NCBI GenBank assembly: GCA_021739645.1
Contig: JAIPBL010000014.1
Span: forward strand, 25,401-89,400
Reading direction: 5' to 3'
DNA from: Saprospiraceae bacterium
GTDB lineage: Bacteria; Bacteroidota; Bacteroidia; Chitinophagales; Saprospiraceae
Length of the DNA: 64,000 nucleotides
A program made the translations under genes and the position numbers. Of this stretch, positions 26,747 to 36,294 are shown piece after piece. Numbering within the stretch: the stretch's first letter is position 1; every line of letters begins with the position of its first letter. Under the pieces are notes generated by a model that made no database searches, was not told the origin of the DNA, and saw only the letters and a program-made list of their open reading frames with translations.

Positions 26747-27559
26747 TTAAGCCACCTTCAAAGCCGTTGCCAGTGCTGCATATTCCGTTGGCAGCACTGC
26801 CTTAAATTTTTCCCCAAACACAAAAAAATGCGACACGGCCAGTGCCGTCATATCTATTTCTTTTAGCCCGATATATTTAATGGTTTTATCCTTCTGGAAG
26901 CCGCTGATTTCCTCCAGTGCAGGCCAGTGCTCCTCACTGATGTGCGGAAACACCACGTCCGGATGGCAGTTGCGGAAAACCCTTGTGTACTCGTACAGCC
27001 CGATGTTCAGAAAGCGCTTCGGCTGCATGAAGCCCGGCATTAGCTGCTCGGCAGAGAACATGATAACGCCGTCTTCTTCGAAATGCTCCGAGGCGTGCCA
27101 CTCCTCCGGGTGTTGCGGGGACGGGAACGGGTGCGGGTACACGATGATATGCTCGAATTTGCTCATCAAATATTCCTCGTACCCAAACGTGAGCTGTACC
27201 GCCGTGGCAGCTACTGCGCCACTCAGGTCAAGTGGCACGGACTCCAAACCCTGCGGCATAAATTCGTTTGCCTCCATGTACATGGCCATGCGGGTGCGGA
27301 ATTTGAGCTTGTCTGCAACGGAGAGGTTTTGGTAAAACGGCAACTGCGTGTTGATGAGGTGACGAAGCATTGGCCGAAGTTGGGGCGGGTGGCGCTGGTA
27401 CCACCACCAGTCAATCTGCGGGCTGAGGATGTAAACTACGGCCAGGCAAACGACAAACGGAACGGCGTATATGGCGAAGTGACTGTCCACGGCAACGCCA
27501 TAAATCAGGGCGGCCACAGCGCCCAAAACAAAAGGTATGTAAAGAAATTTTGATAGCAT
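26747..27559 (-). CDS. MtfA/M90-like membrane protein with lost zinc site
   Basis: 270 residues. Two N-terminal transmembrane segments (about 5-22 and 28-46) precede an MtfA-like domain: LPFYQNLSVADKLKFRTRMA, AVAATAVQLTFGYEEY, FEHIIVYPHPFPSP and a DGVIMFSAEQLMPGF stretch. In active M90 peptidases the next segment is NVVLHEFAH; here it is NIGLYEYTRVF (about 183-193), so both zinc-binding histidines are replaced by Tyr and Arg while the Glu is kept. The later glutamate ligand region also differs (AVSHFFVFGEKF). The protein is intact, so it looks like a pseudoenzyme. E. coli MtfA binds the regulator Mlc; a binding rather than cutting role would fit here. Confidence 0.78.
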   Translation of the reverse strand: MLSKFLYIPFVLGAVAALIYGVAVDSHFAIYAVPFVVCLAVVYILSPQIDWWWYQRHPPQLRPMLRHLINTQLPFYQNLSVADKLKFRTRMAMYMEANEFMPQGLESVPLDLSGAVAATAVQLTFGYEEYLMSKFEHIIVYPHPFPSPQHPEEWHASEHFEEDGVIMFSAEQLMPGFMQPKRFLNIGLYEYTRVFRNCHPDVVFPHISEEHWPALEEISGFQKDKTIKYIGLKEIDMTALAVSHFFVFGEKFKAVLPTEYAALATALKVA

Positions 27560-27621
27560 TTTTTCAAAAGGAAAACGTGTTCCCCCAACAATTTAACAAT
27601 TAAGCAATCAAACAACCTCAG

Positions 27622-28071
27622 CTACTGTATCAGCCTGTTCACCCCAGCGTAGTATATCAGGTGCCAATCGCCACCGATGATGGCAAAGCGCCGAATCATG
27701 CCGAACTGCCCGGATTGGTGGATGATGCGTTCCATAACGATGGTTTCGGTCAAGGGCACAATTTCCCGTTTGTATTCGCTCACCTGAAAGTCGAATTGGT
27801 GCTGCATCCGCCAGTCTTCGGGCATCCAGCGGAAGGTTTTAGCAGCCACCGTGGCGCTGTCGGCGTTGTTTGGCAGGCCCTCCAGCGGCCACACGATGTG
27901 CTCCACTTGATATACGCTGTCGCTGTGAAATTTTTGGTAGAAATCGGAAAAGCCTGCTGGAAGCTCAGGGGTTTCGGTGCTGTCGGCTGAGGCAGCCGTT
28001 GGCTTGTCAGCGGTGTTTTTGCAAGCAAAAAAAACAAACAGGATAAATATGGGAAGGTATTTCATTTTCAT
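27622..28071 (-). CDS. Small lipoprotein (DUF4348-like)
   Basis: About 149 residues from the ATG at 28071; longer frames start in the intergenic hairpin. MKMKYLPIFILFVFFAC is a lipoprotein signal, followed by a Thr/Ala/Asp linker. The globular part FYQKFHSDSVYQVEHIVWPL, FRWMPEDWRMQHQFDF and RFAIIGGDWHLIYYAGVNRL resembles the Bacteroidota DUF4348 family of unknown function, with its conserved phenylalanines and the plan 'FYxxFxxDxxxQ...PL'. The identification is from memory of the pattern. Confidence 0.72.
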   Translation of the reverse strand: MKMKYLPIFILFVFFACKNTADKPTAASADSTETPELPAGFSDFYQKFHSDSVYQVEHIVWPLEGLPNNADSATVAAKTFRWMPEDWRMQHQFDFQVSEYKREIVPLTETIVMERIIHQSGQFGMIRRFAIIGGDWHLIYYAGVNRLIQ

Positions 28072-28122
28072 AAAAAGTTGTGGGCGTAAAAGTAGCATTT
28101 CCACCCATTTGCCCCAAAAAGA

Positions 28123-28154
28123 AAGGGGCTTCCACCAAACAGCGGAAGCCCCTT
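28123..28154 (-). terminator. Bidirectional-type hairpin after the giant PKD gene
   Basis: Arms AAGGGGCTTCC (28123-28133) and GGAAGCCCCTT (28144-28154) are exact reverse complements with a 10-base loop. T-rich tracts flank both sides, so it can terminate the minus-strand gene ending at 28174. Confidence 0.75.
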
Positions 28155-28173
28155 ATTTTTTTCTGGTCAAAAA

Positions 28174-31100
28174 TTATTCGATCACCAGTTTCTTGAACAT
28201 GGCTTTTTCGCCCGATTTCACCTGAAGGATGTACACGCCAGCCGATAGTTGGCTGAACGAGAAGTCCCGGGTCAAGTGGCCGGAGCGGAAGTCGGCCTTC
28301 TCGGAAAGCAGGCGCTGGCCCAGCACGTTCGTGAAGCTCAGTTCAAGTTCCGTTTGCGGAGCGCCCTCCATCACCAGCGTGAAACGGCCGCTGTTCGGGT
28401 TCGGGAACACATCGAAGCGGCTGATGCCGGGGATGTCATCCACGCCATTGGCCTGAACAGTGATTTCAATCGTCGTGGATTCAGTCCCGCATTCGTTAGT
28501 GGCCGTCAGCGTTACCATGTACTGACCGCCTGCAGCGTAGGTGTGCACCGGATTAGGCTCCGTGCTGATAGGAGAGCCATCGCCGAAGTTCCACTCGTAG
28601 CTCGTGGCGTTGGTACTGGTGTTGTTGAAGGTCACGACGTTGAAGTTTGCCGTCCTTGTGAATGCAGGTGTTGGAACGTCACTTACCACGACAAAACCAG
28701 TTTGCTCGTAGGTGTCTGAGCCTAGTGGGTTGGTGGCGATTAGTGTCACGTTGTAGCTGCCTGCGGCAGAATAAGTTACCGTCGGGTTCATTTCTGTGGA
28801 AGTAGCTGGTGTGCCACCAGGGAAACTCCACTCGAAGGTTTGCGCATTGGCAGACGATTCGTTATTGAAGACGACTGTTATCGGGGCGCAACCAGTGGTT
28901 GGCTCCGCAGAGAAAAATGCCTGCGGGGCAGTCGTGGCTATGACTACTTGATGAGTTACCACGGATTGGCCGCACTCATTGGTGGCCGTCAGCGTCACCG
29001 TGTAAACATCGTCAGCGGTGTAGGTGTAAATTGGGTTGGCCTCCATGCTAGTGCCACCATCACCGAAGGTCCAAAGATAGCTCGTGGCGTTGGCGCTGGT
29101 GTTGGTAAACATTACCGAAGCACCATTCACGGCACTGGTGAATCCAACTGTCGGAACGGTCGAAACCGTCACGTAGCTCGTCAGCGTGTAGGTATCGCTG
29201 CCAGCGGAATTGGTCACGGTGAGCATCACGTCATACGTGCCAGCCGTGTTGTAGGTCACCACTGGGTTTTCCTGTGTGGAATTGGCTGGCATACCGCCAG
29301 GGAACGACCAAGCAAAGCTGGTGGCATTGGCGGAAGACTCGTTGTTGAAAGTAACCATCAGCGGGGCGCAACCACTTGTTTGCGCAGCAGAAAAACCAGC
29401 CGTAGGCGGCGTCACGATGCTGAACTGGCCGTTGATTTCGGTAGAACCACACTCATTGGTAGCGGTAAGCGTGACTTCATACACGCCATCAGTGGCATAA
29501 GTGTGCGATGGATTTTGCATGGTGCTGCTGCCACTGTCGCCAAAGTCCCAGGCGTAGCTGGTCGCGTTGGTGGTCATGTTGTTGAAAGTTACTGTCGTAC
29601 CGGCAACCATGCCCGTGAAACCTGCCGCTGGGGCCGTGTTTACGGTGATGTAGTTGGTCTGCGTGGAAGTGTTTTGCCCTGCCGGGTTGCTGACGGTCAG
29701 TGTCACGGTGTAAGTACCTGCCGTGTTGTAAACAACGGTCGGGTTTTCAGCCGTTGACGTCGCTGGCGTACCACCTGGGAAACTCCACGAGAAAGTCTCT
29801 GCGTTGGCGGAGGATTGGTTGCTGAACTGCACCGTCAGCGGAGCGCAGCCACTGGTCGTACTGGCGTCGAAGCCTGCCGTTGGTTGCGTGTAGGCTACGA
29901 CCGTCTGTGTGGAGGTAGCTGTGCCGCAAGCATTGGTGGAGGTTAAAACGACGGTGTAAGTGCCATCCACTGTGTAGGTATGCGATGGGTCGGCCTGTGT
30001 GCTGTTCTGGCCATCGCCAAAGTTCCAGGAGTAGCTGGTGGCACCAGCACTGGAGTTGGTGAAATTGGCGGTGAGGCCAGTGGTGGCAGCGGTGAACCCA
30101 GCGGTCGGTACTGTCCCAACGGTGATGTAGTTGGTCTGCATGGCCGTGTTCATGCCGAGCGGGTTGCTGGCTGTCAACGAAACATTGTAGCTGCCTGGCG
30201 TTGAGTAGGTTACGCTTGGATTTTGTACCGTCGAAGTCGCTGGCGTTCCGCCAGGGAACGACCAAGCCCAAGTCGTGGTGTTCGAAGACGATTGGTCCTG
30301 AAACTGCACGGTGAACGGTGCGCAGCCATTGGTTTGCATGGCGTTGAAGCCAGCCACTGGCAATGAGCTGATGGAAACTTGCTGGGTGGCAGTGGCTGTG
30401 CCGCAAGGCCCGGTTGCTGTCAATACCACCGTGTAAACACCATCTTCGGGGTAGGTATGCGATGGGTTGGTGGCCGTGCTCGTGCCGCCATCACCGAAGG
30501 TCCAAGCGTAGCTCGTGCCGTTGGTGGTGGTATTGGTGAAATTGGCGACGAACACGTTGGTCATTGCTGTGAAACCAGCGGCTGGTGGGCCTTGTGCTGT
30601 GATGTAATTGGCCAACGTGGTGGTGTCGCTGCCTGCACTGTTGGAAGCAATGAGCGTAACGCTGTAAGTGCCGGGCGTTGCGTAGCTAACACTTGGGTTC
30701 TGTGCTGTTGAAGTAGTTGGCGTTCCACCGGGGAACGACCAAGCCCATGTGGTTGCGTTGACTGATGAGCTGTTGTTGAACTGCACGGTCAGTGGCGCGC
30801 AACCAGTTGTGTTGTTTGCGGAGAAACCAGCCGTTGGCGGTGTTACGATGGTCACGGTTTGCGAAGAAGTCACCGTGCCACAGGTGTTCGTTGCGCTCAA
30901 AACGACGGTGTAAACCCCATCCGTGGCGTAGGTATGTGTCGGATTGGCAAGCGTGCTCGTGCCGCCATCGCCGAATGTCCAGCCGTAGCTGGTTGCGTTG
31001 GTGCTGGTGTTAGTAAACGTGGCCGTCGTGCCGCTGACGCTGCTGGTGTAGCCAGCCAGGGGCGTGGTGTTGACCGTGATGTAATTGGTTTGTGTGGAAG

Positions 31101-33963
31101 TATTGCTTCCAGCCGAGTTGGAAGCCGTCAATGTAACGGTATAAGTACCTGCCGTTGAATAGGTTACGCTTGGATTTTGCGCCGAAGAGGTGCCGGGTGT
31201 TCCACCAGGGAAGGTCCAGGCAAAAGTAGTGGCGTTGGCCGATGACTGGTTTGTGAACTGCACGGTCAGCGGTGCACAGCCCGTTGTGTTGTTGGCAGTA
31301 AAGCCTGCTGTCGGTGGAGTCACAATAGTCACGGTTTGCGAAGAAGTCACCGTGCCGCAGGCGTTCGTTGCACTCAAAACGACGGTGTAAACGCCATCCG
31401 TTGCGTAGGTATGTGTCGGGTTGGCAAGCGTGCTCGTGCCACCGTCACCGAAGGCCCAAGCGTAGCTGGTGGCGTTGGTGCTGGTGTTGGTGAACGTGGC
31501 CGTCGTGCCGCTGACGCTGCTGGTGTAGCCAGCCACGGGGGTAGTGTTGGCTATGACGTAGTTGGTCTGCGTCAACGTGTCCGAACCAGCCGGGTTGGTG
31601 ACGACGAGCGTCACATCATAACTGCCCGCAGTGGTATAAACTACGGTTGGGTTTTGCATCGTGGAGGTGCTTGGCGTCCCTCCGGGAAATGTCCACGCAT
31701 AGGAGTTTGCGCCACTGGACGTGCTGGTGAAATTCACCGTTAGCGGTGTGCAGCCCGAAGTGGTGTTTGCCGTAAAGCCCGCTACTGGAGGCACCAGTAT
31801 GGTTATCGCTCTTATTTTGAAAGCACTTCCGCACGTGTTTGTAACGGTCAGCGTAACGCCGTAAGAGCCGCCAGCGGCATAGGTATGTGACGGGTTGGCA
31901 AGCGTACTACTTCCGCCATCCCCAAAATCCCAGCTGTACAAGATGGTGCCACTGCCGGGTGGGTTGGTGACGGTGCTGGTAAAGTTGGCGGTGTTGCCAT
32001 TTATTACAGAGGTGAAGTCAACGGTCGGCTTGTCTCCGACCGTTATAAACCCGGTTTTGGTTTCGTTGTCACCACCTGCTGGGTTGGTCACTGTCAATGA
32101 AACGGTGTAAGAACCAGGTGCGTTGTAGGTGACAGATGGAAATTGCTGTACTGAACTGCTTGGTGTTCCACCGGGGAAGTTCCAGCTCCAAGTAAGGGAG
32201 TTGGGAGAGCTTAGGTCAACGAAGCTGACGCTCAATGGGGCACAGCCTGTGGTTGGTGTAGCTGTAAAATCCGCCGTTGGTACTACATAAACTGGAATGG
32301 AGGTCAAGGTAGTTACCGTGCCGCAGGCGTTGGTAACACTCAATGTCACATCATAAATTCCATCTATAGCGTACGTGTGGGTCGGGTTAGGTTGTGTGCT
32401 GGTGCCACCATCTCCAAAATTCCAAAGGTAGCTGGTGCCATTGGTGGAGGTATTGGTAAAAATCAACGTCAAGCCAGCCTGTGACCACGTGAAACTGGCA
32501 ATTGGGGATGCCAGCACCGTGATAAAACCAGTTTTGGTAACGCTATTTGAACCAACGGTATTAGTCGCCACCAGTGTGACATTGTAAGTGCCTGGGGTTG
32601 CATAAACAACCGTTGGGTTTTGCTGTGAAGAAGACGCTGGTGAGCCACCGGGAAACGTCCAGTTCCAAGCAATTGGATTGTTGGTAGTAAGGTCAGTGAA
32701 ATCGACTGTCAGCGGATTGCAGCCAGTGGTTGGCGTTCCCGAAAAATTGGCTACTGGTGGCTGTGAACTGGTGCAAGTACCCAGACAGCTTCGTGTAGGA
32801 TAATAGTTATTGATGGAGTTTTGTGACGCACTTGACCAAGTAGTGCTGCAGCTCACGCTAGGCTGCATGATGAAACCGGAATTGGGCGCATCGTGTCCTG
32901 CACTAAAGTTGTGGCCTATTTCATGGCCAGTCATCACCCTAAGTAAGCAGCCGGTTGACGTAAACTGGGATACAACATGGTAGCGATTTGAGGTACAAAC
33001 TGCACTAACCCACGCTATGCCTACTGTTCCTCCATCCAGGTTTCGCTTTGTCCAAAGTTGTCCTATATCGTGGGTAGCACTGAACCCGCCAGGACCCCAA
33101 CTAGTGAAACTGTTGAGTAAGGTTCCGGCATTGTTGGAGTTGGTCCAAGGATCTGTTGCAGGAGGGGCTACAACGAACTGTTCTACAATGTTGAAATGCA
33201 ATTCATCATTGAACTCATTATCGTAATTGGTTTGCACATCGTTCATTACACCGAAGGTGAAAGCGTTGACCGCTGCTACTGAGCCGTGGAAGTTAAACAT
33301 GGAGAGGTCAGCGGCGATGGCAAGCTCAATTTCTACGCAAGCCATCATCTTTTCGGCGTCATGGCCATGGTGCTCCATGAGTTCTTCAGGATGCAGTTCT
33401 TCCATTTTATCCTGCATTTCCAGCGCTCCGCATTTGTGCTCGCCATTGTCGGGCTTAACAGCGGCGCTAGAATAAACGATAAACTGGTCTTTGGAAGCGC
33501 CTGGCACAAAATACCAGAGTGGCTCAATGAAATAAGTTTCACTGCCCTCCTCGAAGTAGCCATAAATGAATTCATCGCTAAGGGTAAGGGCAACCGTCCA
33601 TCCCGCCTGATTTGGCAACTGGCCACGGTAGGTCATGATGCCATCGCTGGCCGGGGTTGATTTCACGCCTTCGTCCGTCAGGATGCTTGTGATGTAATTA
33701 GTGCTTCGGAGGTCTCGTTTTTGGAGCATGATGTCCCAATCGTGGTCGCCCAGTTCAAGGTGAAACGAGGACTCATCGCCGGCATTCATTGTAAAACTGC
33801 TCAGTGCTTTTGCGTCAATCTGGTAAATTTCCCAGTCGTAAAACTGGTCGGCGATCTCCTGATGAGGGGCATTTGTCAATGGGACTCCTTGAAAGACAGG
33901 CTTTTGCGCAAAAACAGTTGTCACGGAGAACAACACTATTAGTGAAGTAAGGAACCGAATCAT
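28174..33963 (-). CDS. Giant secreted metalloprotease-like protein: reprolysin domain, 18 PKD domains, T9SS type A signal
   Basis: 1929 residues from the ATG at 33963 (signal MIRFLTSLIVLFSVTTVFA); the start at 34026 adds a hydrophobic tail outside the signal. A propeptide-like region is followed by an M12B/reprolysin-like zincin domain with TGHEIGHNFSAGHD near 344 and a short Met-turn-like segment after it. Then come 18 PKD domains in nine A-B pairs: A units carry TGCAPLTVxF and WSFPGGTP, B units carry ATSYxWxFGDGGTST. The last ~80 residues, FDVFPNPNSGRFTLVMEG ... LSAGVYILQVKSGEK, are a type A sorting domain. The product should be exported by T9SS and act at or beyond the cell surface, on proteins or polysaccharide-bound protein. 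Confidence 0.93.
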   Translation of the reverse strand: MIRFLTSLIVLFSVTTVFAQKPVFQGVPLTNAPHQEIADQFYDWEIYQIDAKALSSFTMNAGDESSFHLELGDHDWDIMLQKRDLRSTNYITSILTDEGVKSTPASDGIMTYRGQLPNQAGWTVALTLSDEFIYGYFEEGSETYFIEPLWYFVPGASKDQFIVYSSAAVKPDNGEHKCGALEMQDKMEELHPEELMEHHGHDAEKMMACVEIELAIAADLSMFNFHGSVAAVNAFTFGVMNDVQTNYDNEFNDELHFNIVEQFVVAPPATDPWTNSNNAGTLLNSFTSWGPGGFSATHDIGQLWTKRNLDGGTVGIAWVSAVCTSNRYHVVSQFTSTGCLLRVMTGHEIGHNFSAGHDAPNSGFIMQPSVSCSTTWSSASQNSINNYYPTRSCLGTCTSSQPPVANFSGTPTTGCNPLTVDFTDLTTNNPIAWNWTFPGGSPASSSQQNPTVVYATPGTYNVTLVATNTVGSNSVTKTGFITVLASPIASFTWSQAGLTLIFTNTSTNGTSYLWNFGDGGTSTQPNPTHTYAIDGIYDVTLSVTNACGTVTTLTSIPVYVVPTADFTATPTTGCAPLSVSFVDLSSPNSLTWSWNFPGGTPSSSVQQFPSVTYNAPGSYTVSLTVTNPAGGDNETKTGFITVGDKPTVDFTSVINGNTANFTSTVTNPPGSGTILYSWDFGDGGSSTLANPSHTYAAGGSYGVTLTVTNTCGSAFKIRAITILVPPVAGFTANTTSGCTPLTVNFTSTSSGANSYAWTFPGGTPSTSTMQNPTVVYTTAGSYDVTLVVTNPAGSDTLTQTNYVIANTTPVAGYTSSVSGTTATFTNTSTNATSYAWAFGDGGTSTLANPTHTYATDGVYTVVLSATNACGTVTSSQTVTIVTPPTAGFTANNTTGCAPLTVQFTNQSSANATTFAWTFPGGTPGTSSAQNPSVTYSTAGTYTVTLTASNSAGSNTSTQTNYITVNTTPLAGYTSSVSGTTATFTNTSTNATSYGWTFGDGGTSTLANPTHTYATDGVYTVVLSATNTCGTVTSSQTVTIVTPPTAGFSANNTTGCAPLTVQFNNSSSVNATTWAWSFPGGTPTTSTAQNPSVSYATPGTYSVTLIASNSAGSDTTTLANYITAQGPPAAGFTAMTNVFVANFTNTTTNGTSYAWTFGDGGTSTATNPSHTYPEDGVYTVVLTATGPCGTATATQQVSISSLPVAGFNAMQTNGCAPFTVQFQDQSSSNTTTWAWSFPGGTPATSTVQNPSVTYSTPGSYNVSLTASNPLGMNTAMQTNYITVGTVPTAGFTAATTGLTANFTNSSAGATSYSWNFGDGQNSTQADPSHTYTVDGTYTVVLTSTNACGTATSTQTVVAYTQPTAGFDASTTSGCAPLTVQFSNQSSANAETFSWSFPGGTPATSTAENPTVVYNTAGTYTVTLTVSNPAGQNTSTQTNYITVNTAPAAGFTGMVAGTTVTFNNMTTNATSYAWDFGDSGSSTMQNPSHTYATDGVYEVTLTATNECGSTEINGQFSIVTPPTAGFSAAQTSGCAPLMVTFNNESSANATSFAWSFPGGMPANSTQENPVVTYNTAGTYDVMLTVTNSAGSDTYTLTSYVTVSTVPTVGFTSAVNGASVMFTNTSANATSYLWTFGDGGTSMEANPIYTYTADDVYTVTLTATNECGQSVVTHQVVIATTAPQAFFSAEPTTGCAPITVVFNNESSANAQTFEWSFPGGTPATSTEMNPTVTYSAAGSYNVTLIATNPLGSDTYEQTGFVVVSDVPTPAFTRTANFNVVTFNNTSTNATSYEWNFGDGSPISTEPNPVHTYAAGGQYMVTLTATNECGTESTTIEITVQANGVDDIPGISRFDVFPNPNSGRFTLVMEGAPQTELELSFTNVLGQRLLSEKADFRSGHLTRDFSFSQLSAGVYILQVKSGEKAMFKKLVIE
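28490..32760 (-). repeat. Coding tandem repeat: nine copies of a two-PKD module (~480 bp each)
   Basis: Each module encodes one A-type and one B-type PKD domain. Several modules, especially around 30.6-31.7 kb, are near-identical at the DNA level over long stretches, while the outermost copies are more divergent. That pattern fits recent duplication by recombination in the centre of the array. Such arrays often vary in copy number between strains and are easy to collapse in assembly. Confidence 0.85.
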
Positions 33964-34500
33964 GGTGTGAATTTGAATTAATTGATTGAGTGATGTAATT
34001 ATGTTAAAAAAGCTATTCGTAACCAATTTGACCTATTCATCGAATTGATTACCAAAGGTATGTCGCTTGATTTGAGATTGTTTTTTGATGGGCAAACACT
34101 GAGCAGTTTTGGAGTATCGCTGCACAAAGCGCTGCAGCGGGTCTAATTTTAAGAGCAGTTGAGAGTAGCTTGGGTGAATTTTTGGCAAAAATATCAACTT
34201 GTTCTTGGATTCAAAAGCTTGGGTCAAAGCATGCTGCCTAATGCGCCACCAAATTGGAAATGTTCATGGAAGAGCTTTTTCCTAGCCAAAACCGTGCAAG
34301 TTTTCTTATTGTCAAAGGATTGAAACGTATTTTCGGGTAAAAGTAACAAATGAAGGTAAGTCATCTATCATGAGGTTACTGAAACAGGTGCAATAGCGGC
34401 CCAAAAGGTTGCAGTAATTGTCTGGGATTTGCCATAAAACACTATCTTTGCTATCCCTCCTTGGTTGTTGCTTTTTCCACAAACAAAAATATTAAAAGCC
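33964..34500. other. Divergent intergenic region
   Basis: 537 bases between the giant PKD gene (minus) and a lipoprotein gene (plus). It holds a minus-strand TACCTTTG element at 34053-34060, which would give the PKD gene a leader of about 80-90 bases, and the plus-strand promoter at 34418-34450. A 64-codon minus-strand frame at 34033-34227 has no recognisable product and is not annotated as a gene. Confidence 0.5.
34418..34450 (+). promoter_or_regulatory. Promoter-like TTG-N22-TATCTTTG
   Basis: TATCTTTG at 34443-34450 is a full TAnnTTTG match 50 bases before the ATG at 34501, with a TTG at 34418-34420. The 22-base spacer is at the long end of the usual range. Confidence 0.45.
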
Positions 34501-35556
34501 ATGAATACTAGATTTGTCCCTGCGACACTCTTGGCCATTGCCCTCCTGCTCAGCTCCTGCCAGCGCCCGCTCATCGTTGACGACGACAGTTCTGGACCCG
34601 ATGCCGCTTGGGAGTTAGTTGACTATAAGTCGAACGCCTATATCCAAGGACTTTATGCAACGCCTTTCGAGCTGTACGTCATTACCGAAAACACATTTGC
34701 CCGGCTAGATGCAAACCTCGAAATCATCGAAAAAAGAGAATTCCCGGTCTCCAATAGCCTCCCAGCCATGAGTGACAATGTTTTTGTCCGCCTGACGACC
34801 AATGCCCAAAATAGGCAGGTCATCGAGTTCAATCTTGCCCGAACTGCCTCCGAAATCTTCAGGGTGCAGGTCGATACACTACCCACTCCCACGGGCAATT
34901 CGCTTGACATTGAGCCCCTCACAAATACACTTGGTGCCTTCAGTGCTGATGGCACGCTGTTCCTAATGGCCGCAAGAGTGCTGCCTGCCCGGTATTACGC
35001 ACTGTACTTGTTTGATATCAAGCTGAATGTGCAGCACAACTCCTTTGTTTCGGTGAAAATGGTCAAACGCATTGACCTGACCGACCTTGACGCAAACGTG
35101 GACGGTGCTGTCAAGAGCATCAAATTCCAAGGCGGCAATTTCTACCTCGCAACCCAACAAGGTGCTTGGCGCATTACGCCCACCGGGGTCGCTTCCAAAC
35201 AGTTTGCACAGTGGAAAGAAGACTGCTTCTCGTGGCTCGGCGACCTCTACATGACGGGTACGGTGGACTATGACCTCGACAAAAGTGTTGACAACGGCCT
35301 TTCTTGGGAACGCATGAATTTTGGTTCGGAGCTGCGGCATGTCACCGTGGCGGATACCGTCATTTTCACCCAAACACTGCCCGGCAAGTATTTTGGCGTC
35401 ATACCCAAGGATTTTAAGAAGGCGAAAGCCATCGTCTATCCGTCCGGCACGGCATTGAATACCTCCCTTTTTTATGGCTTGGCCTATTTTAACGACCGAT
35501 ATTATTTTAGCATTGATAAGGATATTTATGTAACGGATAAGGTAAAAACGAACTAA
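34501..35556 (+). CDS. Lipoprotein of unknown function
   Basis: 351 residues from the ATG at 34501. MNTRFVPATLLAIALLLSSC is a lipoprotein signal with cysteine 20. The mature part is beta-rich with blade-like segments (LYVITENTFARLDANLEIIE, GNFYLATQQGAWRITPTG, DLYMTGTVDYDLDKSVDNGL, GLAYFNDRYYFSIDKDIYVT), which suggests a beta-propeller. No family is recognised. Its spacing from both neighbours and its own promoter suggest a single-gene unit; a strong inverted repeat follows the stop. Confidence 0.7.
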   Translation: MNTRFVPATLLAIALLLSSCQRPLIVDDDSSGPDAAWELVDYKSNAYIQGLYATPFELYVITENTFARLDANLEIIEKREFPVSNSLPAMSDNVFVRLTTNAQNRQVIEFNLARTASEIFRVQVDTLPTPTGNSLDIEPLTNTLGAFSADGTLFLMAARVLPARYYALYLFDIKLNVQHNSFVSVKMVKRIDLTDLDANVDGAVKSIKFQGGNFYLATQQGAWRITPTGVASKQFAQWKEDCFSWLGDLYMTGTVDYDLDKSVDNGLSWERMNFGSELRHVTVADTVIFTQTLPGKYFGVIPKDFKKAKAIVYPSGTALNTSLFYGLAYFNDRYYFSIDKDIYVTDKVKTN

Positions 35557-35559
35557 TAT

Positions 35560-35603
35560 TGCCATATTGGCAGTTAATTTTTAAATTAATTGCCAATATG
35601 GCA
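35560..35603. repeat. 21-base inverted repeat with nested palindrome
   Basis: Arms 35560-35580 and 35583-35603 are reverse complements with one mismatch and a 2-base loop. Inside each arm lies TGCCATATTGGCA or its variant, itself nearly self-complementary, so alternative folds are possible. It begins three bases after the lipoprotein stop codon and may end its transcript. Confidence 0.7.
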
Positions 35604-35758
35604 GACACATTATGTTGTTTTATGCCATTTTTTCTCAAAAAATCGATTGGAACGCAGTTTGAACAGCGTGGAATTGTCAATGGGTTTTGAGGGCTTGAAA
35701 AACTTCATTTCCTCTAAAACCTTGAAATCAAATTTTTAAAAACTAAAATTCCACGAGT

Positions 35759-36217
35759 ATGAACCTGATTAGTTTTGTTCCGACCCACGGCAGAAAAATT
35801 GCCACCGCTCCAGTTTTTGAGAGCATGTTCAACGAGTTCTTCAACCATGATTTCCCAGTTTCGTTCCGCAATGGCGCTGTGCAAAAAAGCCCAGCGGTCA
35901 ACGTTGTCGAGTCGAAGGATGCCTACCGCCTTGAGGTGGCCGCTCCCGGCCTCACCAAGGAAGACTTTGAGGTAAAAGTGGACAAAGACCAGCTGACCAT
36001 TTCCGCAAAAAAGGAAGTGTCCAAGACCGAAGAGAACGGCGAAAAGTACACCCGCAGGGAGTTCAGCTTTTTCGAGTTCAACCGCAGCTTCCACCTTCCA
36101 GAGACCGTTGACGCCGCCAACATCAAGGCCAGCTACGAGAACGGGGTGCTGCATGTGACTTTGGAGAAAAAGCCGGAAGCCAAGCCGCAGCCAGCTAGGG
36201 TGATTGAGATTGGCTAG
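35759..36217 (+). CDS. Hsp20/alpha-crystallin family small heat-shock protein
   Basis: 152 residues with one alpha-crystallin domain (about 42-140): PAVNVVESKDAYRLEVAAPG, LTKEDFEVKVDKDQLTISAK, the loop with EFSFFEFNRSFHLPE, and ENGVLHVTLEKKPE. The C-terminal tail ends ARVIEIG, in which the IxI motif (V-I-E-I) docks neighbouring subunits. Such proteins hold unfolding proteins in soluble oligomers in the cytosol. A 20-bp terminator follows. No CIRCE-like heat-shock operator was recognised in the upstream 200 bases. Confidence 0.94.
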   Translation: MNLISFVPTHGRKIATAPVFESMFNEFFNHDFPVSFRNGAVQKSPAVNVVESKDAYRLEVAAPGLTKEDFEVKVDKDQLTISAKKEVSKTEENGEKYTRREFSFFEFNRSFHLPETVDAANIKASYENGVLHVTLEKKPEAKPQPARVIEIG

Positions 36218-36250
36218 CGTTTAAGCACTGAAATATTGGAAAAGAAAGAT

Positions 36251-36294
36251 AAAAAATCTCGAATTTTTGAAACCTCAAAAATTTGAGATTTTTT
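36251..36294 (+). terminator. Terminator of the Hsp20 gene
   Basis: Arms 36251-36270 and 36275-36294 pair over 20 positions (one G-U pair in RNA) with an AACC tetraloop, and end in a T-run. A-runs on the left make it able to act in both directions. Confidence 0.8.

Noticed and set aside
28840..29757. 305-codon plus-strand frame antisense to the PKD gene (and similar frames up to 31.7 kb)
   Set aside because: It is the reverse of repetitive PKD coding DNA, with Arg/Gly-rich composition and no motif. The minus-strand frame is continuous and has a signal peptide and sorting domain.
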